From Clostridiaceae bacterium (GTDB lineage: Bacteria > Bacillota > Clostridia > DSM-8532): a DNA stretch of 6,072 nt. Numbering within the stretch: position 1 is the stretch's first letter; the number at the start of each line of letters is the position of its first letter. The stretch is from assembly GCA_025361665.1 (NCBI GenBank), contig JANYKF010000081.1, positions 1 through 6,072 on the forward strand, in the 5' to 3' direction. The notes beneath the pieces were generated by a model, which was not told the DNA's origin, did not search any database, and worked only from the letters and a program-made list of their open reading frames with translations. The translations under genes and the position numbers were made by a program. Shown piece after piece: positions 6,005 to 6,072 of the stretch.

Positions 6005-6072
6005 TCACAGACAGGACAATCTCTTCATTTGCCGGACGAAGGCTTCCGGATCCGCACTCGAAAAAAAGGCGG
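6005..6072 (-). CDS. C-terminal end of an unidentified upstream gene (partial)
   Basis: On the minus strand, one frame reads 21 codons from the window edge to a TGA at 6007-6005, ending ADPEAFVRQMKRLSCL. This amphipathic tail resembles the final helix of response-regulator receiver domains (compare the common PEEFVRQIKRLL-like ends), which would suit the partnerless kinase next door. That is only a resemblance. The gene would end about 58 bp before the kinase start and run in the same direction. A second frame is open to a TGA at 5987-5985 (ending NQLDES), but its codon third positions are less GC-rich, so I prefer the first. Confidence 0.35.
   Translation of the reverse strand, partial: AFFSSADPEAFVRQMKRLSCL

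Overview
This window looks like a chromosomal segment of a Bacillota bacterium (Clostridia- or Paenibacillus-like) of fairly high GC. The clues are an RlmCD/RlmD-type rRNA methyltransferase, a Bacillota-style thiamine pyrophosphokinase, strong Shine-Dalgarno sequences, a TTG start, and a fragment of the integrase type found on Bacillota mobile elements. No finer taxonomy is supported.

Layout from left to right. (1) Positions 1-560, plus strand: the C-terminal catalytic part of a tyrosine recombinase, cut by the window edge and lacking recognisable N-terminal integrase sequence, so probably a decayed integrase. (2) Positions 550-589: an inverted-repeat cluster plus a T-tract that fits an intrinsic terminator for the converging rlmD gene. 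(3) Positions 602-2185, minus strand: 23S rRNA (uracil-5-)-methyltransferase (RlmD/RumA family). It carries a 65-residue low-complexity insertion, built on three 36-bp tandem repeats, exactly between its two catalytic residues. (4) Positions 2186-2665: a 480-bp gap holding the rlmD leader and an extended -10 promoter, an array of eight 12-bp direct repeats, small hairpins, and a perfect 10-bp-stem terminator. (5) Positions 2666-3328, minus strand: thiamine pyrophosphokinase (thiN). (6) Positions 3325-5946, minus strand: an 873-residue membrane sensor kinase of 7TM-PAS-PAS-Hpt-CheA-like ATPase architecture, overlapping thiN by 4 bp (ATGA). (7) Positions 6005-6072, minus strand: the probable last 21 codons of an upstream gene in the same direction.

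How the genes fit together. The sensor kinase and thiN almost certainly share an mRNA, ending at the hairpin at 2598-2621. The kinase lacks a receiver domain and has a phosphotransfer histidine instead of a normal DHp domain, so it needs a separate response regulator that is not visible here. The cropped gene to the right is a candidate but is not identified. rlmD has its own promoter and is a separate unit. The most unusual points are the repeat-built insertion inside the RlmD catalytic domain, the 12-bp repeat array upstream of the rlmD promoter, and the membrane-anchored CheA-like kinase coupled to a thiamine cofactor enzyme. I did not find a clear-cut new defence or mobile system.
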